Origin: Kitasatospora gansuensis
GTDB taxonomy: Bacteria; Actinomycetota; Actinomycetes; Streptomycetales; Streptomycetaceae
Direction: 5' to 3'
Assembly (NCBI RefSeq): GCF_014203705.1
Contig: NZ_JACHJR010000001.1
Coordinates: forward strand, 6,634,001 to 6,698,000
Length of the DNA: 64,000 nucleotides
Each line of letters begins with the position of its first letter. Within the stretch, counting starts at the first letter, position 1. Shown here piece after piece: positions 53,851 through 63,280 of this stretch. The position numbers were made by a program, and so were the translations under genes. A model generated the notes under the pieces. That model ran no database searches and was not told where the DNA came from. It saw nothing but the letters and a program-made list of their open reading frames with translations.

Positions 53851-53966
53851 AAGGTCTTCGGGCGTCCGGTGGACCGGTAGAATCGGTGGTGGTAGCGGGA
53901 GTTGACGCATCATCGGAAGAGTTGGCGAGGCCATTCCCCACAATCCGATGGGCAGGGGTGGGAGTG

Positions 53967-55382
53967 ATGAGGCCACGACTGCGGCACCTGGTCGTGGTGC
54001 TGCCAGGGATCGGTGGCAGCGTGCTGCGGACAGTCGGCGGCACGCCTCGGTGGGACCAGCGACGGCGGAGCCTGGCAGCCGCGGCGATGGACCCCGGGCG
54101 ACTGAGTCTGGCGGAGCACCCGACGCTCGCCCCGGTGGGCCTGCTGCCCGGGATCAGGCTGGCGGGACCGTTCGTGCTGCCTGGGTACGACCGGCTGGTG
54201 CACCGGATCGAGCGGGCCTTCCGTGACGTTCGGGTGGACACGGCCAGGCCGGGGCAGCCGCCGGATCTCCGCGCGGACCTGCTGCTCTTCCCGTACGACT
54301 TCCGATTGGGCGTCGAGGCCGCGGCAGCGCGGCTGGCCGCCGAACTGACGGCTCGTCTGGCGGAGGAGACCCCAGGTGCCAGGCGCCGACGGGTCATCGT
54401 GGTGGCGCACTCGATGGGCGGCCTGGTCGCCCGCTACTGGCTGGGCCCGCTCGGTGGCGCGCCGGACTGCGCGGCGCTCATCACCCTCGGCACGCCGCAC
54501 CGGGGAGCCCCGAAGGCGTTGGACCTGCTGGTGAACGGTGCCCGGGTCGGGCCGGCCCGGTTCGACGCGGTGACCGAGGTGCTGCGCGACTGGCCGTCGG
54601 TGTACCAACTGCTGCCCAGGTACCCGGCGGTGGGTCCATTCGAGGGCAGGGCCCGCTACCCGCACGAGCTGACCGACGGCGTACCGGAGAGCTTCTCGTC
54701 CCGGGCGAAGGCCGCCTTCACCGTGCACGGCGAGATCGAGAACGCCTGGGACACCCTGGCCGGGCGGCCCGAAATGCCGGACGTGACACCGGTGTTCGGG
54801 CGCGGTCACGCTACTCTTCAGCAGGCCGTGCGGACCCCGGCGGGCTTGCTGGTCACCAAGGATTCCCCGGCGTGGCTGCCGAACCGGGACTGGCACGGCG
54901 ACGGCACCGTACCGGCGATCTCCGCGATTCCCGTCGAGCTGGGGGAGCAGCCTGCGAGGTGGCGCGCCACATCCGGCCGCCACCTCGAACTCTCCTCATC
55001 CGCAACCGTCGTGGAGGTGCTGCAGAACTATTCGGCGGGCTCATTGCGGGCAGTCCGGGGTGACGCTCCGGACCTGCCGTGGCTCGGCCTCGACCTCGAG
55101 GAGGCGGTGCCGGCCGGCAGCCCCGTCGAGGTCGGCGTCGTCCTGCACGGCGCGGCGGCCGATGAGCGCACCTCCGTCCGGGTCCGGGTCCGTGCAGAGG
55201 ACGGCACCGACGGCACGGACTGGATCGCGGGTGCCCGGGTCGCGGAGGCGCGGTGGCGGGTGTCCGTACCTGGACTGCGGCCCGGTGTGCACCACCTGGT
55301 GGCGGAGGCGGTGCAGGTGCCGCGCGTGGACCAGTTGCGCTGCGACGAGGTGTTCGGTGCGGTCGGGGCAGGCGCCCGGTGA
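53967..55382 (+). CDS. Cytosolic LCAT-like lipase/acyltransferase
   Basis: A 471-residue alpha/beta hydrolase of the lecithin:cholesterol acyltransferase-like group. The oxyanion motif is VVLPGIGGSVL, the nucleophile is Ser149 in AHSMGG, the acid Asp312 in HGDGTVP and the base His339 in SGRHLEL. A beta-sandwich-like domain (about 385-471) follows. There is no signal peptide, unusual for a lipase, so it should act inside the cell, perhaps on membrane lipids. The ATG at 53967 has GGGAG upstream. The stop overlaps the start of the STAND gene as GTGA, implying one complex or pathway. It could be the effector of a defence cassette. Confidence 0.82.
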   Translation: MRPRLRHLVVVLPGIGGSVLRTVGGTPRWDQRRRSLAAAAMDPGRLSLAEHPTLAPVGLLPGIRLAGPFVLPGYDRLVHRIERAFRDVRVDTARPGQPPDLRADLLLFPYDFRLGVEAAAARLAAELTARLAEETPGARRRRVIVVAHSMGGLVARYWLGPLGGAPDCAALITLGTPHRGAPKALDLLVNGARVGPARFDAVTEVLRDWPSVYQLLPRYPAVGPFEGRARYPHELTDGVPESFSSRAKAAFTVHGEIENAWDTLAGRPEMPDVTPVFGRGHATLQQAVRTPAGLLVTKDSPAWLPNRDWHGDGTVPAISAIPVELGEQPARWRATSGRHLELSSSATVVEVLQNYSAGSLRAVRGDAPDLPWLGLDLEEAVPAGSPVEVGVVLHGAAADERTSVRVRVRAEDGTDGTDWIAGARVAEARWRVSVPGLRPGVHHLVAEAVQVPRVDQLRCDEVFGAVGAGAR

Positions 55383-58300
55383 AGGGCGGTAGACCTCGCT
55401 GGAATCGGGCGCACGGCGCTGCCGGACTTCTGCCGTACATCCGGTCCGGGGTGGCCGAAACCCTGCTGGAAGGTCCGTTGCCCGGCCCCTCGGACGGTCC
55501 GCCGATGGAGCGGGCCCGGCGACTCTACGAGGCCTTCGCCGCGGCGGGCATCCGCTACGTCGACGAGCCGGTGGGCAGCGAGCCGGGCCGGCAGGAGATC
55601 CGGACCCCCGATCAGGTGCTGCTACGGCCACGGCACGCCACCTGCCTCGACCTCGCGGTCACCTATGCCGGGGCCTGCCTGGACGCCGGACTGCACCCGA
55701 TGCTCGTCCTGTTGGACGGCGAGCGGCCCGAACAGGCCGCGCACGCCCTGGTGGTGGTCTGGCTGGGCGGCAGCTGGGACGGCGCCGAGGCGTACGACTA
55801 CCCGCTGCTCGACCTGCTGCCGCCCGGAGGAGTGGTGTTCCCTGCGCCGCCGGCCGAGCTGCTCGACGACCTGCGGGCCTCGGCGGACGAGCCCGGCGCG
55901 TTCCTGGCTGTCGAGGTGACCGGCGCCGCGTCCGCCGCGTACAGCCCGGACCCGGCCCGTCGCGCCGGGCTGGGCTGGGAGGAGGCGGTACGGACCGGTG
56001 CCGAGCTGCTCCGGGCCGGGGCCGGACGCTGGTTCGCGGGCGTCGACGTCGGGGTCGGACACCCGCAGGTCGACCCGTTCCCGCTGCCGGGCCACCCGGC
56101 CGCCAGGGTGCTCGCGCCGCCGTACCTCGAACTGGCATCTGACAGCGGGCCGTTGAAGCAGCTGTCGGCCCGGCACGAGGTGGTCGCGTTCCATCCACGG
56201 GACGAGCTGGACCTGTTGCTCGACTGGTGCCAGCAGCCGAGGCCCGGAGTGGACGGTGGCCCGCCCACCAGGATCGCTTTGCTGCACGGTGTCGGAGGCG
56301 CCGGAAAGACCCGGCTGGCGGCCGAGTTGGGCAGTCGGCTCGCGGATCTGGGCTGGCACACCGGCTTCCTGCTGCGCGCCCTGGATCCGGAGGACCTGGC
56401 CTGGCTAGGGCGGGTGGCCTCGCCGTTGCTGGTGCTGGTGGACTACGCGGAGGAGGCCCGGTGGGAGGAGGTCAGCCGGCTCCTGCGGGCCCTCCGAGGC
56501 CGCCGGAGCCCCACCTGCGTGGTGCTCACCGCCCGCTCCGTCGGCAGTTGGTGGCACGACGAGATCGCCGACGCACTGGCGAAGGAAGGCCACCCGTACC
56601 TGCTGCGCGACATCCCGCTGACGGCCCGTCACCCCCGGGCAGCCGGGGTCTACCGGGCCGCCCTCCGGGCGTTCGCCCCCGAGACGACCCTCGGTACGGC
56701 ACCGGGGCGGGAACCCGAGTCCTACCGCTGGACCACCCTGGACCTGGTGATGCTGGCCTGGCTGGCGGTGCACGGCCCGGGCGCACCGCCCGAGTCCGAG
56801 CAGGCCCTGCACGCGGAGATCCTCCGACACGAACTCGCCTACTGGCGGCGGGCCTACCGAACCCAGATCGGCGCCAAGCCCCCGGCCGACCTGCTGCGTA
56901 CGGCCGGTGCCTGCGTCAGCCTGCTCGGCCCTCGGCGGGAGCGGCTGGCGGCCGTGCTCGGCGCGGTCGAACCGTTGGGCGACGACCCGCGCTGGCGGAC
57001 CCAGATCGCCGACCTGCTGGCCGAGTTGCTGCCCGCCGCACCCGAGGACGGCTCACTGGCGATCCGCCCCGACCCGGTCGGCGCCCATCTGCTGGCCGAG
57101 GTCTTCGGCGCCGACGAGGCGCTGCTGCTGCGGTGCTTCGAGCTCGCGGACCGTGACGAACGGCTGAACGGCTGCGTCGCCCTGTCCCGCGCCGGAGGCG
57201 CGGGGGGAAGTCAACTCCGGTACCGGCTGGCCGAATCAGCGCTCCGGGGAGTGCCGGAGATCTGGCAGTCGGCCCTGGTGGTGGCGAGCACGCAGGGCGG
57301 CCCGTTCGTGGCAGCGTTGGAGAGCCTGGCGCAGTTGGCGGACACCCCGCTGCCGCTCGCCCTGTTGGACGAGATCCTGTCGGCCGGGTACGTCACCACG
57401 CGGCGACTCGCGATGATCGTGGCTACCAGGCTGGCCCCCGAGGCCCTGGCGGAGGGCGGGAGCGAGAGCGAGCAGGACGGCGCAGCGCGGGCCCTGTGGC
57501 TGGTGGAGTTCTCGATCAGGCAGAGCGAGGCGGGGGACTACGACGGCTCATTGGAGTCGGCGGAGGAGGCGGTGGTCCTGTTGCGCCGGCTGGCGACGGG
57601 TGGTGCGAGTGAGCACCGCTTCCACCTGGCCGGCGCGCTCAACCGGCTGGGGGTGGCGCAGGCCGAGACCGGGCGGCGGGATGCGGCGGTGGTGTCGGGG
57701 CGCAGGGCCGTGGCGCTGTTCCGGCGGCTGTCGGGAGAGGAGTTCCCCAACCAGCGGTGGGCGCTCGCCGGGGCGCTGCACAATCTGTCGGTCCATCAGG
57801 GGGGCGCCGGTGACCGGCGCAGTGCCCTGGAGACCAGTATGAAGGCGGTGGAGCTGCACCGGGAGCTCGCCGAGGACGGTGCGGCGTATCGGGTTGCGGC
57901 ACTGGCCGGGGCGCTGAGCGGACTCTCCATTCGGCAGGTCGACGCCGGAGAACCGCAGCAGTCGGTTCGTACGGCCTCGGAGGCGGTGGAGCTTGCCCGC
58001 CGCCTGGTGGCCGAGGATCCGGCTATTCACTTGCCTCGGCTGGCCGACGGACTCAACAGCCTGTCCAATCAGCTTTCTGCGGTGCGGGAGCCGCGCCGGG
58101 CGCTGGAAGCGATCGCCGAAGCGGTGGAGATCAGGCGGCACCTGGTCCAGTTGGATCCAGACGCGCACCTGGAGGACTTCGTGGCTGCCACGGTGAACCT
58201 GTCGGTGCAGCGGCACGCCAACGGGGACCGGACCGGAGCGGTGGAGACCTCGCTCGCGATGGTGCAGTTGTTGCGCGGGTTTCCCGACACCGAGCGATTC

Positions 58301-60787
58301 CGCCTCATGCTGGCCACGACCCTGCAGAACCTCTGCTGCCAGCTCGCCGATGTCGGCGACTCGGCGGCGGCAGTGGCGGCGGCCGACGAGTGCGTCGGCC
58401 TGTTTCGGGCTCTGGCGGACGAGAGCCCCGAAGCTTTCCGGCCACAGCTGGCGGCGGCGCTGTCCAACCGGGTGACCGTTCAGGAGACGGCAGGTGACCC
58501 CGGGGGCGCGCTCGCCACGGCGATGGAGGCCATGGAGCTGCACCGGGGGTTGGCCGCCGACTTCCCCGAGGCGTTCCAGCCGCTGTTCGCCCTGGCTCTG
58601 GGCAGTCTGGCCGGTCAGCAGGCTTACAACGGCGACCGGGTCGGGGCTCACCGTGCAGGACAGGAGGCAGCCGACCTGTTCGCCGTTCTGGCGGAGCGAA
58701 CTCCCGGTGTTTTCGGCCCCCCGCTGGCGTGTGCGCTGACCAATCTCTCCCGCCACCAGCGTCACGTCGGCCTGCGGCGGGCGGCCCTGGCCTCGGCGGA
58801 GCAGGCGGTGGACCTTCGCCGGGAGCAGGTCCGGGCCGACCCGGCGCACCTGCCGGAGTTGGTGGACTCGCTGACGGCGCTTGCGACCAGCCGCGCCGAT
58901 CTGGGTGACTTCCGGGGTGCGCTGAGCGCCGAACAGGAGGCGGTGGAGCATCAGCGGTACCTGGTGGTCTTCGATCGGGCGGGCCACCTGGCCGGACTCG
59001 CCGAGGTGGTGCACAACCTGGCGCTCACCCTCGGCCGGATCGGCGAGCAGGTCGAGGCCCTGAGCTCCGCGGCGGAGGCGGTGGAGCTTCAACGTGAGGT
59101 GACAGACAGCAACCCCGTGGGTGGCCGGGCAAACCTGGCCGTGGTGTTGCACACGCTCGCGATCCAGCAGCGCGACTCTGGTGACGACGCGTCGGCTCAC
59201 CAGACCTCGCGGGAGGCCGTCCGCATTCAGGAGCAGCTCGCCGAGGTGAGTCCGGGTGCCTTCCTGCCCGGACTGGCGATGATGCTCGCCACGCTCGCGA
59301 ACAACGATGCCGCCGCCGGGGAGCGTACGGTGGCGCTCGAATCCGCACGCCGTTCGCTTGAGATCCGCAGCAGGCTGGCGGAGGCCGAACCGGAAGCCTT
59401 CGGGCTCGAACTCGCGGCGGCACTGAGCAACTTGGCTGCCCATCAGGCCAGTTCCGGAGACCTGGAGGGAGCCCTGGAGTCGGGAGCCCGGGCGGTGGAG
59501 CTCCGCCGGGCCCTTGTGGCGGCGGAGCCGGAAGCGCACCGGCCCGACCTGGCCCGGTCGTTGAACAACTTGGCGGTGGCCCAGGCCATGAGCGGCTCCC
59601 TGGCCGAGTCCGTCGCATCGGTCACCGAGGCGGTGCAGATCAGCCGGGACCTGGTGCTGGCCGATGTGGAGCCGTACCTGCCTCCGCTACGGCTGCACGT
59701 CAGGCTGCTGCTGCTCCAGCTGGTGGAGCACGCGGGTCTGCCGGAGGCTGTGCGCCGGTCGGACCAGGTGATGCTCGGCCTGCCGGGGGAGGTCCGGGCC
59801 CAGCTCCTCACCGACCGAGCACAGTTGCGGCTCCAGCACGGTGACGCCACCGGCGTCGTGGCAGACCTGGCCGAGGCCGCCCAGCTGATCGACGCGGGCG
59901 GGCACCTGGTCCGGTCCGGTGAGGTCCGGCGGGCGGTACGGGGGATCCTCGGCGAGCTGCGCGAAGAGCCGGTGGACCGTCGGATCGACCTGCCGCACTT
60001 CCCGGCCTGGGCGGAGCTGGCCACCGACATCGACGCCCGCTTCTTCATCGACCTGTGGCGGGAGCAGCAGAACTGGGAGGAGCGGGCGGCGCTCGCGCGG
60101 AAGATCGGCGAAGACCTGCTGTACCCCGCGCTGCACGAGACCCTCGCGGTCGCCCGGGCGATCCACCCGGAGGAAGGCAGCCTCGACCTGCTCGCCGACC
60201 TGGTCGCCTTGGCGGTCGAACACGGTGCGGCCGAAGCTGTACGACTGTTCTCGATCGCCCATGAGCAGCGTGAACTGGTCACCCGTTGGCTGTCCTTGAC
60301 GACCTGGCAGGACAAGTACGAGCATCTCCGGGTGAACCCCCGGCTGCTGACCGATCGGCGGATCAGGGCCGTGCTGGAGGCGCTCGGTGACGACCCGTCC
60401 GCCCGGCTCCACCTCGCGGTCCTGTGTCTGGCCGACCAGCTCGGACTCGCCGGGGCGTACGACGCGGCGACCGACCCGGTTGCCGCCTCCGACGCCGGGC
60501 TCACTCTGCTCGAACGTGGTGAAGTGGGCGCGCTGGCAGAGTTGTTCGTGGTGGCTCCGCTGCTGCGCCAGCAGGCCTTCACGGGGGCCTACCTGGAGTC
60601 GGTGCAGCTGCTGGTACCGCCCGCCGACGAGGCCCGGGCGGCGGACCTGATGCGGAGCGCGGCAACCCAGGGCTCAGCGGTCCAGCGCGAGGCAGGGGCG
60701 GTCCGGCTGCGCAGGCTGGCCGCCTGCCGGCCGGAGGCCGAGGAAGGGCTGCGGGAGCTCGGCGCGATCCTGGTGGAAGGACTGTGA
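55379..60787 (+). CDS. Transglutaminase-like/STAND NTPase with TPR array
   Basis: A 1802-residue protein. Residues about 60-140 carry a transglutaminase-like Cys-His pattern, Cys89 in RHATCLDLAV and His122 in AAHALVVVWLG, as I recall in DUF4011-type proteins. A STAND-type NTPase follows: Walker A GVGGAGKT (304-311) and Walker B LLVLVDYAEE with Asp355, then winged-helix-like segments to about 620. Residues about 700-1445 are roughly fifteen TPR-like repeats of about 48 residues, each with an AVEL-type helix and an Asn-Leu-Ser/Ala-x-x-Gln helix. A helical C-terminal domain ends the protein. STAND proteins with repeat sensors detect invaders and then activate an effector. The GTG start overlaps the lipase stop; an upstream in-frame start at 55253 would read through the lipase gene. 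Confidence 0.85.
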   Translation: MKGGRPRWNRAHGAAGLLPYIRSGVAETLLEGPLPGPSDGPPMERARRLYEAFAAAGIRYVDEPVGSEPGRQEIRTPDQVLLRPRHATCLDLAVTYAGACLDAGLHPMLVLLDGERPEQAAHALVVVWLGGSWDGAEAYDYPLLDLLPPGGVVFPAPPAELLDDLRASADEPGAFLAVEVTGAASAAYSPDPARRAGLGWEEAVRTGAELLRAGAGRWFAGVDVGVGHPQVDPFPLPGHPAARVLAPPYLELASDSGPLKQLSARHEVVAFHPRDELDLLLDWCQQPRPGVDGGPPTRIALLHGVGGAGKTRLAAELGSRLADLGWHTGFLLRALDPEDLAWLGRVASPLLVLVDYAEEARWEEVSRLLRALRGRRSPTCVVLTARSVGSWWHDEIADALAKEGHPYLLRDIPLTARHPRAAGVYRAALRAFAPETTLGTAPGREPESYRWTTLDLVMLAWLAVHGPGAPPESEQALHAEILRHELAYWRRAYRTQIGAKPPADLLRTAGACVSLLGPRRERLAAVLGAVEPLGDDPRWRTQIADLLAELLPAAPEDGSLAIRPDPVGAHLLAEVFGADEALLLRCFELADRDERLNGCVALSRAGGAGGSQLRYRLAESALRGVPEIWQSALVVASTQGGPFVAALESLAQLADTPLPLALLDEILSAGYVTTRRLAMIVATRLAPEALAEGGSESEQDGAARALWLVEFSIRQSEAGDYDGSLESAEEAVVLLRRLATGGASEHRFHLAGALNRLGVAQAETGRRDAAVVSGRRAVALFRRLSGEEFPNQRWALAGALHNLSVHQGGAGDRRSALETSMKAVELHRELAEDGAAYRVAALAGALSGLSIRQVDAGEPQQSVRTASEAVELARRLVAEDPAIHLPRLADGLNSLSNQLSAVREPRRALEAIAEAVEIRRHLVQLDPDAHLEDFVAATVNLSVQRHANGDRTGAVETSLAMVQLLRGFPDTERFRLMLATTLQNLCCQLADVGDSAAAVAAADECVGLFRALADESPEAFRPQLAAALSNRVTVQETAGDPGGALATAMEAMELHRGLAADFPEAFQPLFALALGSLAGQQAYNGDRVGAHRAGQEAADLFAVLAERTPGVFGPPLACALTNLSRHQRHVGLRRAALASAEQAVDLRREQVRADPAHLPELVDSLTALATSRADLGDFRGALSAEQEAVEHQRYLVVFDRAGHLAGLAEVVHNLALTLGRIGEQVEALSSAAEAVELQREVTDSNPVGGRANLAVVLHTLAIQQRDSGDDASAHQTSREAVRIQEQLAEVSPGAFLPGLAMMLATLANNDAAAGERTVALESARRSLEIRSRLAEAEPEAFGLELAAALSNLAAHQASSGDLEGALESGARAVELRRALVAAEPEAHRPDLARSLNNLAVAQAMSGSLAESVASVTEAVQISRDLVLADVEPYLPPLRLHVRLLLLQLVEHAGLPEAVRRSDQVMLGLPGEVRAQLLTDRAQLRLQHGDATGVVADLAEAAQLIDAGGHLVRSGEVRRAVRGILGELREEPVDRRIDLPHFPAWAELATDIDARFFIDLWREQQNWEERAALARKIGEDLLYPALHETLAVARAIHPEEGSLDLLADLVALAVEHGAAEAVRLFSIAHEQRELVTRWLSLTTWQDKYEHLRVNPRLLTDRRIRAVLEALGDDPSARLHLAVLCLADQLGLAGAYDAATDPVAASDAGLTLLERGEVGALAELFVVAPLLRQQAFTGAYLESVQLLVPPADEARAADLMRSAATQGSAVQREAGAVRLRRLAACRPEAEEGLRELGAILVEGL

Positions 60788-61083
60788 GCCCGGGCATAGC
60801 CGGCTCGGACCGCTACCGAGGCACCGCGACGCTCGAGTACTGGGCCAACCCGCTCACCTGCCTGGGCAGCTTCCGGGTGAGCCTCACCGTCTCGGTGGCC
60901 GAGGGCAGTTGGCGGGGCATCGCGATCCCGGACGGCGCCAGGTCGGAGCGGGCCCGGGAGGGGCTCGACTTCCTGCTGCTGATCGATCCGGTCTTCACCC
61001 TGCGCCTCCCGGACGGCAGCACCCGCCTGGTCAGTGCCGTCGCCGAGGGCGAACGCCTCGCCCTCGGCGCCGTCGAGGGCTGA
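60784..61083 (+). CDS. Small protein coupled to the STAND gene
   Basis: A 99-residue protein whose GTG start overlaps the STAND stop as GTGA. The sequence alternates beta-type strands (TATLEYWANPLTCLGSFRVSLTVSV, DFLLLIDPVFTLRLPDGS) and looks like a small beta barrel or sandwich. No family is recognised. Tight coupling suggests it works with the lipase and STAND proteins, for example as a regulator, antitoxin or sensor subunit. Confidence 0.7.
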   Translation: MSPGIAGSDRYRGTATLEYWANPLTCLGSFRVSLTVSVAEGSWRGIAIPDGARSERAREGLDFLLLIDPVFTLRLPDGSTRLVSAVAEGERLALGAVEG

Positions 61084-61096
61084 GCGGCGCACCCGG

Positions 61097-61858
61097 TCAC
61101 TCGGCCTGTTCGAAGTGGAACGCGCTGATGAAGCAGTCCCGGGGCTGCCGGATCGCGAACATGACGCACTCGACCAGGGAGTGGGCGGTGAGCCCGTCAC
61201 CCGCGCCGCGCGGGGTGGTCTCCCACTCCGGGGACAGCGGGTCGGGGTTGGCGAAGTCCGGCGGGTAGAGCGAGATGACCCGTACGCCCTGCGGCCGGAG
61301 CCGCTTCGACAGCACCCCGGCGAAGCCGGCCTGGGCGCTCTTGGCCGCGTAGAACGCGCCGTGCGCCTCCGAGCGGTGCAGCCCGGGCACCCCGGCCGTC
61401 GAGACCATGTTCACGATGTCGGGGCAGTCCGAGGCGAGCAGCAGCGGGAGGAACGCCCGTACGGTCAGCACGGTGCCGGTGGCCCCGGAGGCGATGGTGT
61501 CGGACACCTCGTCATCGGTGCAGGACAGCAGGTCGGTGCCCGCCAGCCAGCGGGAGCCGTTGTTGACCAGGACGTCCAGGCGGTCGGTCAGTTCGCCGAC
61601 GGCGGTGCCGAAGGCGCGGATCGACGCCGGGTCGGAGAGGTCGCAGGCGAACGGACGGACCTGTTCATGGCCGAGGCCGCGGATCTCGTCCGCGACCTTG
61701 GTGGCGGCGGCCAGCGAGCGGGCGGAGAGGAAGACCTCGGCCCCGCGCTCGGCAAAGCGGATGGCGAGGGTGCGGCCGAAGTCCCTGGAGGCGCCAGTGA
61801 CGGCGACCCGAAGGCCCGTCAGATCGGCGGGGGCGGCGGGGGTGCTGCTGATGTTCAC
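61097..61858 (-). CDS. Short-chain dehydrogenase/reductase
   Basis: SDR of 253 residues. The nucleotide motif reads TGASRDFGR, CDLSDPAS contributes the acidic contact, the NNG motif is in LVNNGSRW, and the catalytic Tyr and Lys are in AFYAAKSA after MVSTAGVPG. The GTG at 61856-61858 has a weak GGAC upstream; a GTG at 61870 would add four residues. It converges with the STAND cassette, with 13 bases between stops. Substrate is unknown. Confidence 0.85.
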   Translation of the reverse strand: MNISSTPAAPADLTGLRVAVTGASRDFGRTLAIRFAERGAEVFLSARSLAAATKVADEIRGLGHEQVRPFACDLSDPASIRAFGTAVGELTDRLDVLVNNGSRWLAGTDLLSCTDDEVSDTIASGATGTVLTVRAFLPLLLASDCPDIVNMVSTAGVPGLHRSEAHGAFYAAKSAQAGFAGVLSKRLRPQGVRVISLYPPDFANPDPLSPEWETTPRGAGDGLTAHSLVECVMFAIRQPRDCFISAFHFEQAE

Positions 61859-61917
61859 GGTGTCGTCCACGGTTCGAAGTCAACGGGTATGCGGGCAAGG
61901 CTGGATTCTGTCCGGCG

Positions 61918-62108
61918 GATCGAGCCCAGGGCGTGACCCGCGGCTTGGGCCAGGTCGCCGAGAACTGAGCTACATATTCGTCGAACGGTGGGATGCCGAC
62001 CACGGCTCGGCGCTCGTCCATGTGTTCCGGGTCTTCGCACGGCCACGGGATCGGCGAGCCGTATTCGTCCATGATCTCGTTTAGACGGGCCGCGTGCTGC
62101 GTGGTCAA
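61918..62108 (-). pseudogene. Possible gene fragment
   Basis: Reading from a TTG at 62108 gives MTTQHAARLNEIMDEYGSP, then PWPCEDPEHMDE and PPFDEYVAQFSATWP, which looks like genuine protein for about 60 residues. The frame then runs on into the SDR gene in another phase as low-complexity sequence. It may be the remnant of a small gene that lost its end, or chance coding. No family is recognised. Confidence 0.25.
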
Positions 62109-62524
62109 GCGACGCTACGTCAACTGCTCTGCCGGGTCCGTACCGTTCGCTCGCTGCGCGGGCTGGTGATCAGCCGCAGCCCATGTCCGCGAACCCGGCT
62201 ACCAGTGCCGCCACATCGGGGGATTGATAATCCAGGGCTCAGATCGATGGTGCGTGCCTTGACGGCCCTAACGGTGCAAATCTGTACCAAAGATCCTTCC
62301 ATGGCACGGTGACAGCCAGGTCTGGGGGGCTTGGGGTGTCATGGCAAGGTGCTGATCAGTCCGTCAACTTCCTGATCGGTATTGGATCTCGTACTGGTCC
62401 TACAAGTACCTGACCTGTCTCTACGGCCTGCGGATTGACCCGCCTCCGTCGTCGACCACGCTGGCGCCGCAATCTCGGTCGGCTACTTCTGGCGGGGTGG
62501 TCGGTACGGCGCACGATGGTCGGG
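62109..62524. other. Gene-free stretch
   Basis: About 416 bases with no supported gene, lower in G/C than its surroundings. A short inverted repeat GGCTG-GTGAT-CAGCC lies near 62159-62173. I see no promoter, tRNA or integration site. Confidence 0.5.
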
Positions 62525-63280
62525 TCAACCTCCCGCCGGGGCGGGTGACCCGTGAGCGGAAGGCAGCCGGTCGGCGAGTTCCTTGGCGTCGTAGTCGAGG
62601 AATAAGGCGCGCAGGGTGTGCAGGAGATCCTGATGGTCGGCGGAGGTGAGGTTGCCGACGAAGGTGTGCAGGAGCTGGGCCACGACCACCCATGTCGAAT
62701 CGGGGCGCCACTGCTGGACCTCCCGCACGACCTGGTCGACATCGATACCGGGGGCCAGAAGACCGCGATGGCCAGTCTGCTCCAGCATCAGATACAGCCG
62801 CGCCTTCGCCGGAGTACGCAGGATCTCCTCCTCCATGAACCTTATCCGGGCCGCGACTTGGTGGCGCTCGAGCTCTTCGATCGCCATCTCTCGGCCGATT
62901 CGGGCTGCACGCTCGGCGCTGGAGAGCGTGTGTTCGTCGACATGCACGGAGACGTGGGCCGACACGATCTCGATGCCGCAGGTGCGCCATGGAAGGCGAG
63001 ATCGTAGCTCGTGGTTGATGTCCTGTTCCGTGGTGTCACACCGCAGAACGGTGCGTTGCAATGCGATCCGTTCGGCGACGCCGCGCACCGCTCGGGCCGT
63101 GTCACCGAAGGCAGGCGAAAGGCTGGCCCGGTCCATTTCCCGTCGCCACTCGACGCGGAAGGCGGCGATGAAGGAGAGCCCTGGGTCCGCACTGTCGAGG
63201 ACATCATGAAACTCCCGCACCCAGGCAGCCTCTGTGAAAATCGGCTCGGGGGAGAAACGGCGGCGCATCAGCGACCTCAC
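62525..63280 (-). CDS. Hypothetical protein, possible SPFH/band-7-like fold
   Basis: A 251-residue protein from a GTG that overlaps the upstream stop as GTGA; an ATG at 63268 with GAGG seven bases upstream is the alternative start. The middle (LRSRLPWRTCGIEIVSAHVS, then an Ala/Glu/Arg-rich helix) faintly resembles the end of an SPFH/band-7 domain. No transmembrane segment is seen. It is co-transcribed with the partial gene at the window edge. Function is unknown. Confidence 0.65.
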   Translation of the reverse strand: MRSLMRRRFSPEPIFTEAAWVREFHDVLDSADPGLSFIAAFRVEWRREMDRASLSPAFGDTARAVRGVAERIALQRTVLRCDTTEQDINHELRSRLPWRTCGIEIVSAHVSVHVDEHTLSSAERAARIGREMAIEELERHQVAARIRFMEEEILRTPAKARLYLMLEQTGHRGLLAPGIDVDQVVREVQQWRPDSTWVVVAQLLHTFVGNLTSADHQDLLHTLRALFLDYDAKELADRLPSAHGSPAPAGG

